Assembly: GCF_031453975.1 (NCBI RefSeq)
Contig: NZ_JAVDPW010000002.1
Span: forward strand, 620,001-684,000
Length of the DNA: 64,000 nucleotides
Origin: Inquilinus ginsengisoli_A
GTDB lineage: Bacteria; Pseudomonadota; Alphaproteobacteria; DSM-16000; Inquilinaceae
Reading direction: 5' to 3'
This document shows positions 17,802 to 25,584 of the stretch, piece by piece. The notes under the pieces were generated by a model, which ran no database searches, was not told where the DNA came from, and saw nothing but the letters and a program-made list of their open reading frames with translations. A program made the translations under genes and the position numbers. Within the stretch, counting starts at the first letter, position 1. Each line of letters starts with the position of its first letter.

Positions 17802-17824
17802 GATTCGGAATCTTAGTCCGAATC
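17802..17824. promoter_or_regulatory. inverted repeat upstream of the SPOR-nagZ-scp-tat block
   Basis: GATTCGGA and TCCGAATC form perfect 8-base arms around a 7-base spacer, 17 bases before the SPOR start codon. It could be a regulator site or a leader hairpin next to the ribosome site (GAGGGGAAGGGG). Confidence 0.5.
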
Positions 17825-17986
17825 GGAGAAACGGGCGATAAGAATTTGATTCAATGCTGAAATAAGGTTGGAGACGGCTCCGGAAACCGCCTTTCCCGTC
17901 TCTCAGCCCTCATTGCCGGTCCCACGGGGTCGGTCGAGCCAACCTTTTGTTTTCCTTTTGTTTCCATCAACAAGCCCTCCCCTCAT

Positions 17987-18075
17987 TGTCATTGCCCGGC
18001 TCGACCGGGCAATCCAGGGGCCACCGAGAACCGCTCTGGCCGCCCCTGGATGCCACAGTCGAGCCGTGGCATGAC
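17987..18075. repeat. palindromic intergenic repeat, type B, copy 3
   Basis: Lies immediately after dgt. The loops read CTCGA/TCGAG instead of CTTGA/TCAAG, and one stem has an A/G mismatch (CCACAG with CCGTGG). With the inverted repeat at 17802 it is all that I see in the 305-base gap between dgt and the SPOR gene. Confidence 0.85.
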
Positions 18076-18090
18076 CAAAGCGAGGGTCCC

Positions 18091-19278
18091 TCAAACCGGC
18101 CGGTCCAGGGCGAACAGGCGCTGGTGCTCGAGCAGGGCGAAGCGGTCGGTCATGCCGGCGATGTAGTCGGCCACCACCCGGGCCTGGCCGGCGGCGCTGG
18201 CGGCCTCGGCCTGGCGGCGCCAGTCGGTCGGCAGCGTGTTGGGCTCGGCCATGAACAGGGCGAACAGGTCGCGCACCACCCGCCGCGCCTTGCTGGTCTC
18301 GCGGTTGACCAGATAGTGCCGGTAGACCTCGCGGAACATGAAGCCGCGCAGGACCTGGAGATCCGCCGCCACCGCGTCGGAGAAGGCGATTACCGCCTCC
18401 GGCGCCGCCCGCACCGCCTCGACCGAGGCCGGGCCCTGCGCCGTCAGCCGCCGCCGCGATTCCGCCAGCAGGTCGGTGACCATCTGGTCGATCACCCGGC
18501 GCACCGTCTCATGGATCAGCCGGCGCCGCGGCAGGCCGGGATGGCGGCCTTCGACCTCGGCCAGCACCGGCCCGACCAGCGGCAGCGGCCGCAGCGCGTC
18601 GAGGTCGAGCAGCCCGGCCCGCAGCGCGTCGTCGATGTCGTGGTTGGTGTAGGCGATGTCGTCGGCCAGCGCCGCCACCTGCGCCTCCGGCCCCGGCTGG
18701 GAGCCGAGGTCGAGGTCCCAGACCGCGCGGAACCCGTCGATCGTGGTCGGCAGCACCGCCCCGGGCAGCAGCGGCAGCAGCGGGCCGTTGTGCTTGACCA
18801 CCCCCTCCAGCGCCTCCCAGCTCAGGTTGAGCCCGTCGAAATCGGCGTAGCGCTGCTCCAGCGCCGTCAGGATGCGCAGGGTCTGGTCGTTGTGGTAGAA
18901 GCCGCCATGCCCGGCCATCGCCGTGTGCAGCGCATCCTCCCCGGCATGGCCGAAGGGGGTGTGGCCGAGGTCATGGGCCAGCGCCACCGCCTCGCCGAGA
19001 TCCTCGTCGAGCTCCAGCGCCCGGCAGATGGTGCGGGCGATCTGCGCCACCTCCAGCGTGTGGGTCAGTCGGGTTCGGTAATAGTCGCCCTCGTGGTAGA
19101 TGAAGACCTGGGTCTTGTACTGCAGCTTGCGGAAGGCCGAGGAGTGGACGATGCGGTCGCGGTCGCGCTGGAACGGCGAGCGCATGCCGCTTTCCGGCTC
19201 GGGGTGCAGCCGGCCGCGGCTGCGGTCCGGACGTGAGGCATAGGCGGCGGTCATCGGGCCGAAGGCTAGTCGTGCCAT
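18091..19278 (-). CDS. dgt: deoxyguanosinetriphosphate triphosphohydrolase-like HD protein
   Basis: A 395-residue HD-domain dNTPase that hydrolyses dNTPs to nucleoside and triphosphate. The metal ligands are visible in RLTHTLEVAQIAR and HDLGHTPFGHAGE, with a later Asp in ALADDIAYTNHDIDD. The RSPFQRDRDRIVHSSAFRKLQYKTQVF segment is characteristic. The start was placed at MARLAFGPM; an ATG 33 bases upstream is an alternative. It is divergent from erpA. Confidence 0.92.
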   Translation of the reverse strand: MARLAFGPMTAAYASRPDRSRGRLHPEPESGMRSPFQRDRDRIVHSSAFRKLQYKTQVFIYHEGDYYRTRLTHTLEVAQIARTICRALELDEDLGEAVALAHDLGHTPFGHAGEDALHTAMAGHGGFYHNDQTLRILTALEQRYADFDGLNLSWEALEGVVKHNGPLLPLLPGAVLPTTIDGFRAVWDLDLGSQPGPEAQVAALADDIAYTNHDIDDALRAGLLDLDALRPLPLVGPVLAEVEGRHPGLPRRRLIHETVRRVIDQMVTDLLAESRRRLTAQGPASVEAVRAAPEAVIAFSDAVAADLQVLRGFMFREVYRHYLVNRETSKARRVVRDLFALFMAEPNTLPTDWRRQAEAASAAGQARVVADYIAGMTDRFALLEHQRLFALDRPV

Positions 19279-19378
19279 GCGGGGCTGTCCATCGCGGCGG
19301 GTGCTTTGCATCCGGCCCCCGGCACCCTACATTGGGGGGGACCGGTTTCGACCGCCCGTTAGATCTGTGGAACACGCC

Positions 19379-19720
19379 ATGCCCGACGATGGCCGCATCC
19401 TGAGCCTGACCGACAGCGCCGCCCGGCGGATTGCCGAGCTGCGCAAGGCCGAGCACAACGACGCTTTGATGCTGCGCATCGCGGTGTCCGGCGGCGGCTG
19501 CTCCGGCTTCCAGTACGGCTTCAGCTTCGACGACACGGTCAAGGGCGACGACCTGACCTTCCAGCGCAACGACGTCACCGTCGTGGTCGACGACATGTCG
19601 CTGGACTTGCTGGCCGGCGCCGAGATCGATTACGTCGAGGAGCTGATCGGCGCGTCCTTCCAGGTGAAGAACCCGAACGCCAGCTCCTCTTGCGGCTGCG
19701 GCACTTCCTTCGCACTCTGA
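19379..19720 (+). CDS. erpA: iron-sulfur cluster insertion protein (ErpA/HesB type)
   Basis: A 113-residue A-type iron-sulfur carrier. The three cluster-binding cysteines are seen in VSGGGCSGFQYGF and SSCGCGTSFAL. FQVKNPNAS is the normal lead to the last pair. The start follows from family length, as the reading frame stays open upstream into the dgt promoter. The neighbour order dgt/erpA/xthA is common in alphaproteobacteria. Confidence 0.94.
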   Translation: MPDDGRILSLTDSAARRIAELRKAEHNDALMLRIAVSGGGCSGFQYGFSFDDTVKGDDLTFQRNDVTVVVDDMSLDLLAGAEIDYVEELIGASFQVKNPNASSSCGCGTSFAL

Positions 19721-19832
19721 GCCGCCGCGCCCGACGGAGTCGCGGCCGGCCTCGGCTTGCGAAGGAGTTCCCATGCGCCCCACCCTGCCCGCCTTGCGCC
19801 TGACGTCGATTCCCCGGGCGGAGGGCTGAGGC

Positions 19833-20603
19833 ATGCGGATCGCGACCTGGAACGTCAATTCGGTCAAGGCCCGGCTGCCCAATGTGCTGGACTGGCTGCG
19901 CACCGCCGACCCCGACGTCGCGGTGCTGCAGGAGATCAAATGCGAGACCGACGGGTTCCCCCGCTTCGAGTTCGAGGCGCTGGGCTACAACCTGCTGATC
20001 CATGGCCAGAAGAGCTACAACGGCGTGGCCCTGCTGGCCAAGGCGCCGATCGAGGACCCGCTGACCGGCCTGCCCGGGGATAACGCCGACGTCCAGGCCC
20101 GCTATGTCGAGGCCACGGTGCGGGGCGTGCGGGTCGGCGGCCTGTACCTGCCCAACGGCAATCCCGTCGCCACCGAGAAATATCCCTACAAGCTGGGCTG
20201 GATGGACCGGCTGCGCGCCCGCGCCGAGACCCTGCTGGCCGCCGGCCAGCCCTTCGTCATGGGCGGCGACTTCAACGTCATCCCGGAGGAGCGCGACGCC
20301 GCCGACCCGGCCGCCTGGGTCGGCGACGCGCTGTTCCTGATCGAGACCCGGCGGCGCTTCCGGGCGCTGCTCAACCTTGGCCTGACCGATTCCTGGCGGG
20401 CGCTGAACCCGACCGCGATCGGCTACAGCTTCTGGGACTACCAGAACCGGGCCTGGCAGGCCGACAACGGCATCCGCATCGACCACCTCCTGTCCAGCCC
20501 GGAGATCGCCGACCGGCTCGACGCCTGCATCATCGACCGCGAGCCCCGCGGCCGCGACAAGGCTTCGGACCACACCCCTGTCATCGTGACCCTGGCGGAG
20601 TAG
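19833..20603 (+). CDS. xthA: exodeoxyribonuclease III
   Basis: A 256-residue AP endonuclease and 3'-5' exonuclease for base-excision repair. Catalytic motifs are MRIATWNVNSVKARL, LQEIKCE with the metal-binding Glu, GGDFNVIP and SDHTPVIV. The length and full set of motifs indicate an active enzyme. It lies 112 bases after erpA and may share its transcript. Confidence 0.96.
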   Translation: MRIATWNVNSVKARLPNVLDWLRTADPDVAVLQEIKCETDGFPRFEFEALGYNLLIHGQKSYNGVALLAKAPIEDPLTGLPGDNADVQARYVEATVRGVRVGGLYLPNGNPVATEKYPYKLGWMDRLRARAETLLAAGQPFVMGGDFNVIPEERDAADPAAWVGDALFLIETRRRFRALLNLGLTDSWRALNPTAIGYSFWDYQNRAWQADNGIRIDHLLSSPEIADRLDACIIDREPRGRDKASDHTPVIVTLAE

Positions 20604-20637
20604 ACGAAGCCTCCGGATCCCCTTATCCGCCAAGAGT

Positions 20638-20650
20638 TCGTCGTACGAAT
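20638..20650. promoter_or_regulatory. operator-like motif shared with the rpfF promoter, copy 1
   Basis: TTCGT-CGT-ACGAA inverted repeat (20638-20650 holds TCGTCGTACGAAT plus the leading T). The same 13 bases recur at 26594-26606 before rpfF. A TATACT -10-like box lies at 20679-20684, so the site would sit just upstream of the -35 region of the response-regulator gene, a position that suits an activator. Confidence 0.55.
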
Positions 20651-20745
20651 CCCCTCATGGTGGCGCGGGAAGCCTGCCTATACTGCGGACGGGCTTTTCC
20701 GCCCCGCCTTCCTGCAAGGCCGCCCGAGGGAGTGCATAAGCAAGA

Positions 20746-22881
20746 ATGTCGCTTGTCGTCATCTTGGATGACCGGCCCACCAACCGGAACATCTTCTCCA
20801 AGCTCGCGGCCTCCCTCGAAAGCCAGGTCACGGTGCACGCATTCGGCGACCCGCTGGACGCGCTTGACTGGCTGACCGACCACACCCCCGACCTGGTGAT
20901 CGCCGACTACAAGATGCCGCATCTCGACGGCGCCGAATTCACCCGGCGGCTGCGCGGCAAGCCGCATGTCGCCGACGTGCCGGTCATCGTCATCACCGCC
21001 TATGACGACCGCAGCTTCCGGCTGCGCGCGCTGGAGGCCGGCGCCACCGACTTCCTGCAGAGCCCGGTCGATCACCACGAATTCGTGACCCGGGCCCGCA
21101 ACCTGCTGCGGCTGCGCCGCCAGCAGCAGCGCATCAAGCGCCGCGCCGCCACGCTGGAGCGCGAGCTGGAGCGCACCCGGCGGACCCAGGAAGAGGTGCT
21201 GCGCAACAGCCGCGAGGCCCTGGCGCAGGTCATCGACACCCTGCCGGCGATGATCAGCGCCGCCGACCGCGACGGCCGCTGCGTCTTCGTCAACGCCTAC
21301 CAGGCCGCGATCAGCGGCTCGACCCCCGCCGCGCTGGTCGGCGAGGACATCGTCGCCGTGTTCGGGTCGGAGCGCGGCAAGCGCAGCCGCCAGCTCGACG
21401 AACTGGTCTTCGCCTCGGGCGAGCCGCTGCCGAGCTTCGAGGAGGTGGTCGAGCGCAGCGGCGTGCGCCAGGTGTTCCTGACCAGCAAGGCGCCGCTGCG
21501 CGACCCGTCGAACCAGGTGGTCAGCGTGCTGACCACGGCGCTGGACATCTCCGACCGCAAGCTGGCCGAGGAGCATCTGCACCATCTCGCCAACCACGAT
21601 GCGCTGACCGACCTGCCCAACCGCGTGCACCTGCTGAACCGGATCCGCCAGGTCATGGCCCGCGGGCCGGGAACCACCTTCGCGCTGCATTTCCTGGACC
21701 TCGACCGCTTCAAGTCGATCAACGACGCGCTGGGGCATCATTTCGGCGACCAGATCCTGCAGGAGGTGGCGCGACGCCTGAGTTCGGCGGCACGGCCGGG
21801 TGACGTCGTCGCCCGGCTGGGCGGCGACGAGTTCGCCGTGCTGCAGACCGACCTGACCGGCGGCGACGATGCGGCCGCGGTGGCGGCGCGGCTGCTGGAG
21901 GAGATCGCCCGGCCCTATCTGCGCAACGACAGCACCGTCGCCCTGACCGCCAGCATCGGCATCACGCTGCACCCCCAGGACGGCGACGACCCGGACCAGC
22001 TGTTCCGCAACGCCGACCTGGCGATGTACCGGGCCAAGGCGGACGGCCCGAGCGAGTACCGCTTCTTCGCGTCCGAGCTGAACGCTGCCCTGCAGGATGC
22101 GGTGGTGCTCGAATCCGACCTCCGCGCCGCGGTCGAGAGCGAGCAGTTCGTGCTGCACTACCAGCCGCAGATCGACCTGCACACCGGCAAGATCGTCGGC
22201 GCGGAGGCGCTGATGCGCTGGCAGCACCCGACCCGCGGGCTGCTGCTGCCCGGCCAGTTCCTGCAGCTGGCGGAGGAAAGCGGCCTGATCATCGCCATGA
22301 ACACCTGGGCGCTGCGCGAGGCGTGCGTCCAGGCCGTGGCCTGGGGGCAGGAAGGGCTGTCCCTGCGCGTCGGGGTCAATCTGACCTCGCTGCAGTTCCG
22401 TAAACAGGATATCTGCCAGCTGATCCGCCAGACCCTCGACGACACCGGGCTGCCCGCGTCGGGGCTGGAGCTGGAGCTGACCGAGGGCGTGCTGATGCAG
22501 AACGCGGAATCCGCGGCGACGAAGATCCTGGAGCTGCGCGGCCTGGGCGTGCGCTTCGCCATCGACGATTTCGGCACCGGCTACTCCTCGCTCAGCTACC
22601 TCAAATCCTTCCCGGTCCACCGCCTCAAGATCGACCGCAGCTTCATCCGCAATCTCGAGACCAGCCCCGGCGATGCCGCGATCGTCCGCGCCATCACCAA
22701 TCTCGGCCATGACCTCGGCCTGGACGTGACGGCGGAAGGGGTAGAAACTAAAGAGCAATTGAAGACCATCCGCCTGGAGGGATGCGACGAGGTCCAGGGA
22801 TTTTACTTCGCGCGGCCGATGCCGGACGACCAGCTGCGGGAGTTTGTACGGTGCTGGCCGGCCGATGGGCGCGGCTTGTGA
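20746..22881 (+). CDS. response regulator with REC-PAS-GGDEF-EAL domains
   Basis: A 711-residue cyclic-di-GMP protein. REC domain at 1-120 with phosphoacceptor Asp54 (LVIADYKMP); coiled link 121-155; PAS at about 158-270; GGDEF at about 275-445; EAL at about 450-700. GGDEF is intact at 359-363 with a product-inhibition RxxD site (350-353) exactly five residues before it. The EAL motif is intact at 487-489, with IDDFGTGYSSL and TAEGVETKEQ downstream. Both synthase and phosphodiesterase activity look possible. It precedes the rpfC-like kinase by about 80 bases on the same strand, so it is the likely partner, in the place that the HD-GYP protein RpfG fills in xanthomonads. Confidence 0.92.
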   Translation: MSLVVILDDRPTNRNIFSKLAASLESQVTVHAFGDPLDALDWLTDHTPDLVIADYKMPHLDGAEFTRRLRGKPHVADVPVIVITAYDDRSFRLRALEAGATDFLQSPVDHHEFVTRARNLLRLRRQQQRIKRRAATLERELERTRRTQEEVLRNSREALAQVIDTLPAMISAADRDGRCVFVNAYQAAISGSTPAALVGEDIVAVFGSERGKRSRQLDELVFASGEPLPSFEEVVERSGVRQVFLTSKAPLRDPSNQVVSVLTTALDISDRKLAEEHLHHLANHDALTDLPNRVHLLNRIRQVMARGPGTTFALHFLDLDRFKSINDALGHHFGDQILQEVARRLSSAARPGDVVARLGGDEFAVLQTDLTGGDDAAAVAARLLEEIARPYLRNDSTVALTASIGITLHPQDGDDPDQLFRNADLAMYRAKADGPSEYRFFASELNAALQDAVVLESDLRAAVESEQFVLHYQPQIDLHTGKIVGAEALMRWQHPTRGLLLPGQFLQLAEESGLIIAMNTWALREACVQAVAWGQEGLSLRVGVNLTSLQFRKQDICQLIRQTLDDTGLPASGLELELTEGVLMQNAESAATKILELRGLGVRFAIDDFGTGYSSLSYLKSFPVHRLKIDRSFIRNLETSPGDAAIVRAITNLGHDLGLDVTAEGVETKEQLKTIRLEGCDEVQGFYFARPMPDDQLREFVRCWPADGRGL

Positions 22882-22963
22882 TTGATCATTTCGAGTCAGG
22901 AGGATCAGTACAGGCTCCGCACAACGGCGTGATCTTGCCGGCAGGCCGGAGTCCTTGCCACCG

Positions 22964-25489
22964 ATGACGGACGAGAAACGACAGCCCGAACCGAGATCCT
23001 TCGTTGCCCGGATGGCGCGGCGCCTGAAGACGCGCCCCGACAGCGAGCATGAGATGCGGCTCAACGGGCTGTGCTTCGCGACCGCGATCCTGGTCTATTT
23101 CCTGTCCACGGGCGGCTACAACCCCGACGCGATCCTGGTACTGGCGGCCTATGTCTCGCTGAACTTCGCGATCCTGGGCCACATCCTGGTCCATCCCGGA
23201 ATCTGCCGGCCGCGCCGCATCATCGCCCTGCTCGGCGACTTCATCGCCATGTTCTTCGAGATGCAGATCGGCGGCGAGACCACGGCGATCCTGTTCCCGA
23301 TCTACCTCTGGGTGATCTTCGGCAACGGCTTCCGCTTCGGCCTGCAGTTCCTGGCCCTCGCCACCGCCACCGGCGTCATGTCCTTCGGCGCGGCGGTCGC
23401 GACGACGCCGTTCTGGACCGGCCATATGAGCCTGTCGGCCGGCCTGCTGGGCGGCATGGTGCTGCTGCCGCTCTACGCCGCGACGCTGATCCGCAAGCTG
23501 TCGATGGCCAAGCGCCAGGCCGAGGAGGCCAACCAGGCCAAGAGCCTGTTCCTGGCCAGCGTCAGCCATGAGCTGCGGACCCCGCTGACCGCCATCATCG
23601 GCATGGGATCGGTGCTGCAGGACACCGACCTCGACCCCGATCAGCGCGAGATGACCGGGACGGTGGTGGCGGCGGGGCAGAGGCTGCTGGCGCTGATCAA
23701 CGACATCCTCGACTTCTCCCGGATCGAGGCCGGTCAGATGCCGGTCCCGTCGGGCGATTTCGACCTGCCGTCGCTGCTGGCGGAAATGCGGTCGATGGTC
23801 CTGACCCAGGCCCAGTCGAAGGGGCTGGACCTCACCACCCATGTCGGCCCCGGCGTGCCGGTGCGGCTGAGCGGCAGCGAACGCCATCTCAAGGACGTGC
23901 TGCTGAACCTCGCCGGCAACGCCGTCAAGTTCACCGAGGCCGGCGGCGTCCTGATCGACGTCGCCCTGGACCAGGATCTGGGCGGCCGCCTGAGGCTGCG
24001 CTTCGCGGTGTCGGACACCGGCATCGGCATCTCGCCGGAGGCGGCTCCCTATATCTTCGACAGCTTCCGCCAGGCGGACGCCACCATCATGGACCGGTTC
24101 GGCGGCACCGGCCTGGGCCTGGCGATCAGCAAGCGGCTGGTCGGCCTGATGGGCGGCGAGATCGGCGTCGACAGCACCCCCGGTGCCGGCAGCGTCTTCT
24201 GGTTCACGGTCGAGCTCGGCCGGGCGGCGGAGGTCGAGAACCAGCCGGCCGTCGAGGCGGTGCCCGTCCTGCTGGTCTCGCCGGATCCGGCGCGGCTGGA
24301 GCGGCTGGCCCGGCTGCTCGACCCGGTGGCGGCGACCGTCGCCGCCTTCGACAGCCTGGCGGCCGCGCTTGCCCACGCCCCGCCGCAATCCCCCGATATG
24401 ATGACGGCTGCCTTGATCGTCGACCGCCAGGTCGTGCCCGACGATCCCAGCCGCCGCACGGAGCTTCTGGCCATGTTGCGATCCTCGCCGACCCTGCGTC
24501 CGATCCTGCTGGACGACCGGCGTGCCGAGGCGGCGGCCCTGCCGCGGGTGCTGAAGGAAACCTTCGCCACCAGTATCCCGCTCGATGCGGACCGAGAGAG
24601 CGTCGTCGTCGCCCTGCGCATCGTCGCGACCGGTCGACGGCCCGCCGGCCGCGAGGCCGACGAAGCCGGCGGCCGCGAAGCCACCGCCGGGCGCCGGCTG
24701 CAGGTCCTGGTCGCCGACGACAACCGCATGAACCAGAAGGTGCTGCGCGAGATCCTGGTGCGGGCCGGCCACGAGGTCCGGCTGGTCGCCAATGGCGAGG
24801 AGGCGCTCGACGCGCTCGACGAGGCCGATTTCGATCTCGTGCTGATGGACATCAACATGCCGGTCATGAACGGCATCGAGGCGACCAAGCTGTATCGCTT
24901 CACGGCGCTGGACCGGCCGCATGTCCCGATCGTGGCGCTGACCGCGGACGCCACCGCCGGCGTCGCCGCACGCTGCGCCGAGGCCGGCATGGACGCCTGC
25001 CTGACCAAGCCGATCGAGCCCGAGACGCTGTTCGCCGCGATCGACGACATCCTCGGCGGCAACACCCCGATGGCGCGGCGGCGGGTGCTGCCCGACAATG
25101 TCAGGGCGCTGCCGCAGTCCAGCCCGGCTTCGGTGGATATGCGGGTGCTCGACCGGCTGGAGCTGCTGGGCGGATCCGATTTCCTGATCGAGCTGATCGA
25201 TGACTTCCTGACCGATGTCGAGACCATCGCGGACGAGTTGCGCACCGCGGCACAGAAGGCCGATTCCCTGCAGTTCCGAGGCAGCGCGCACGCCCTGCGC
25301 AGTGCCGCGGCCAATATCGGCGCCGCCGGCCTGGCTACGCTGTGTGTCGAGTGGCAGGGCATCGGCACCGCCGAGCTGATCGCGCGCCGGGACGGCCATG
25401 TCCGGAAGCTCGAGGCGGAGCTCGAACGCCTGCGGCCGGCCCTGCTGCGGCGCCGCAACGCCGCCGCCCGGTCGGCCCAGAACGCCTGA
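22964..25489 (+). CDS. rpfC: RpfC-like hybrid sensor histidine kinase
   Basis: An 841-residue kinase: short N-terminal region with RPDSEHE (24-30), five or six membrane spans (33-172), histidine kinase core with His202 (VSHELRTPL), N-box (LLNLAGNAVKF), DTGIG and GGTGLGL, receiver domain (579-695, Asp629 in LMDINMP), and C-terminal HPt domain with His776 (AHALRSAA). This order equals that of RpfC, the receptor for diffusible signal factor in Xanthomonas, including the DSEHE stretch before the first span. An ATG start was chosen; a TTG 9 bases upstream is closer to a GGAG site. It converges on the rpfF-like gene. Confidence 0.88.
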   Translation: MTDEKRQPEPRSFVARMARRLKTRPDSEHEMRLNGLCFATAILVYFLSTGGYNPDAILVLAAYVSLNFAILGHILVHPGICRPRRIIALLGDFIAMFFEMQIGGETTAILFPIYLWVIFGNGFRFGLQFLALATATGVMSFGAAVATTPFWTGHMSLSAGLLGGMVLLPLYAATLIRKLSMAKRQAEEANQAKSLFLASVSHELRTPLTAIIGMGSVLQDTDLDPDQREMTGTVVAAGQRLLALINDILDFSRIEAGQMPVPSGDFDLPSLLAEMRSMVLTQAQSKGLDLTTHVGPGVPVRLSGSERHLKDVLLNLAGNAVKFTEAGGVLIDVALDQDLGGRLRLRFAVSDTGIGISPEAAPYIFDSFRQADATIMDRFGGTGLGLAISKRLVGLMGGEIGVDSTPGAGSVFWFTVELGRAAEVENQPAVEAVPVLLVSPDPARLERLARLLDPVAATVAAFDSLAAALAHAPPQSPDMMTAALIVDRQVVPDDPSRRTELLAMLRSSPTLRPILLDDRRAEAAALPRVLKETFATSIPLDADRESVVVALRIVATGRRPAGREADEAGGREATAGRRLQVLVADDNRMNQKVLREILVRAGHEVRLVANGEEALDALDEADFDLVLMDINMPVMNGIEATKLYRFTALDRPHVPIVALTADATAGVAARCAEAGMDACLTKPIEPETLFAAIDDILGGNTPMARRRVLPDNVRALPQSSPASVDMRVLDRLELLGGSDFLIELIDDFLTDVETIADELRTAAQKADSLQFRGSAHALRSAAANIGAAGLATLCVEWQGIGTAELIARRDGHVRKLEAELERLRPALLRRRNAAARSAQNA

Positions 25490-25523
25490 CCTCAATCAAA
25501 ACGGCTGATCTCAAACAGACGAG

Positions 25524-25555
25524 GAGGCGACGGGTTTCCCCCGACCCGTCGCCTC
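25524..25555. terminator. two-way terminator hairpin between rpfC and rpfF
   Basis: GAGGCGACGGGT and ACCCGTCGCCTC form a perfect 12-base stem with an 8-base loop between the two convergent genes. There is no long T-run, so termination strength is uncertain. Confidence 0.7.
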
Positions 25556-25584
25556 AGCTGCCCCTTGGGCCCCACGGCCCGACG

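Noticed and set aside
20623..25495. Very long minus-strand open frames opposite the response-regulator and rpfC-like genes
   Set aside because: Opposite-strand shadows of high-GC coding DNA; rich in Gln, Arg, His and Ala with no domain, while the plus strand has complete domain sets.
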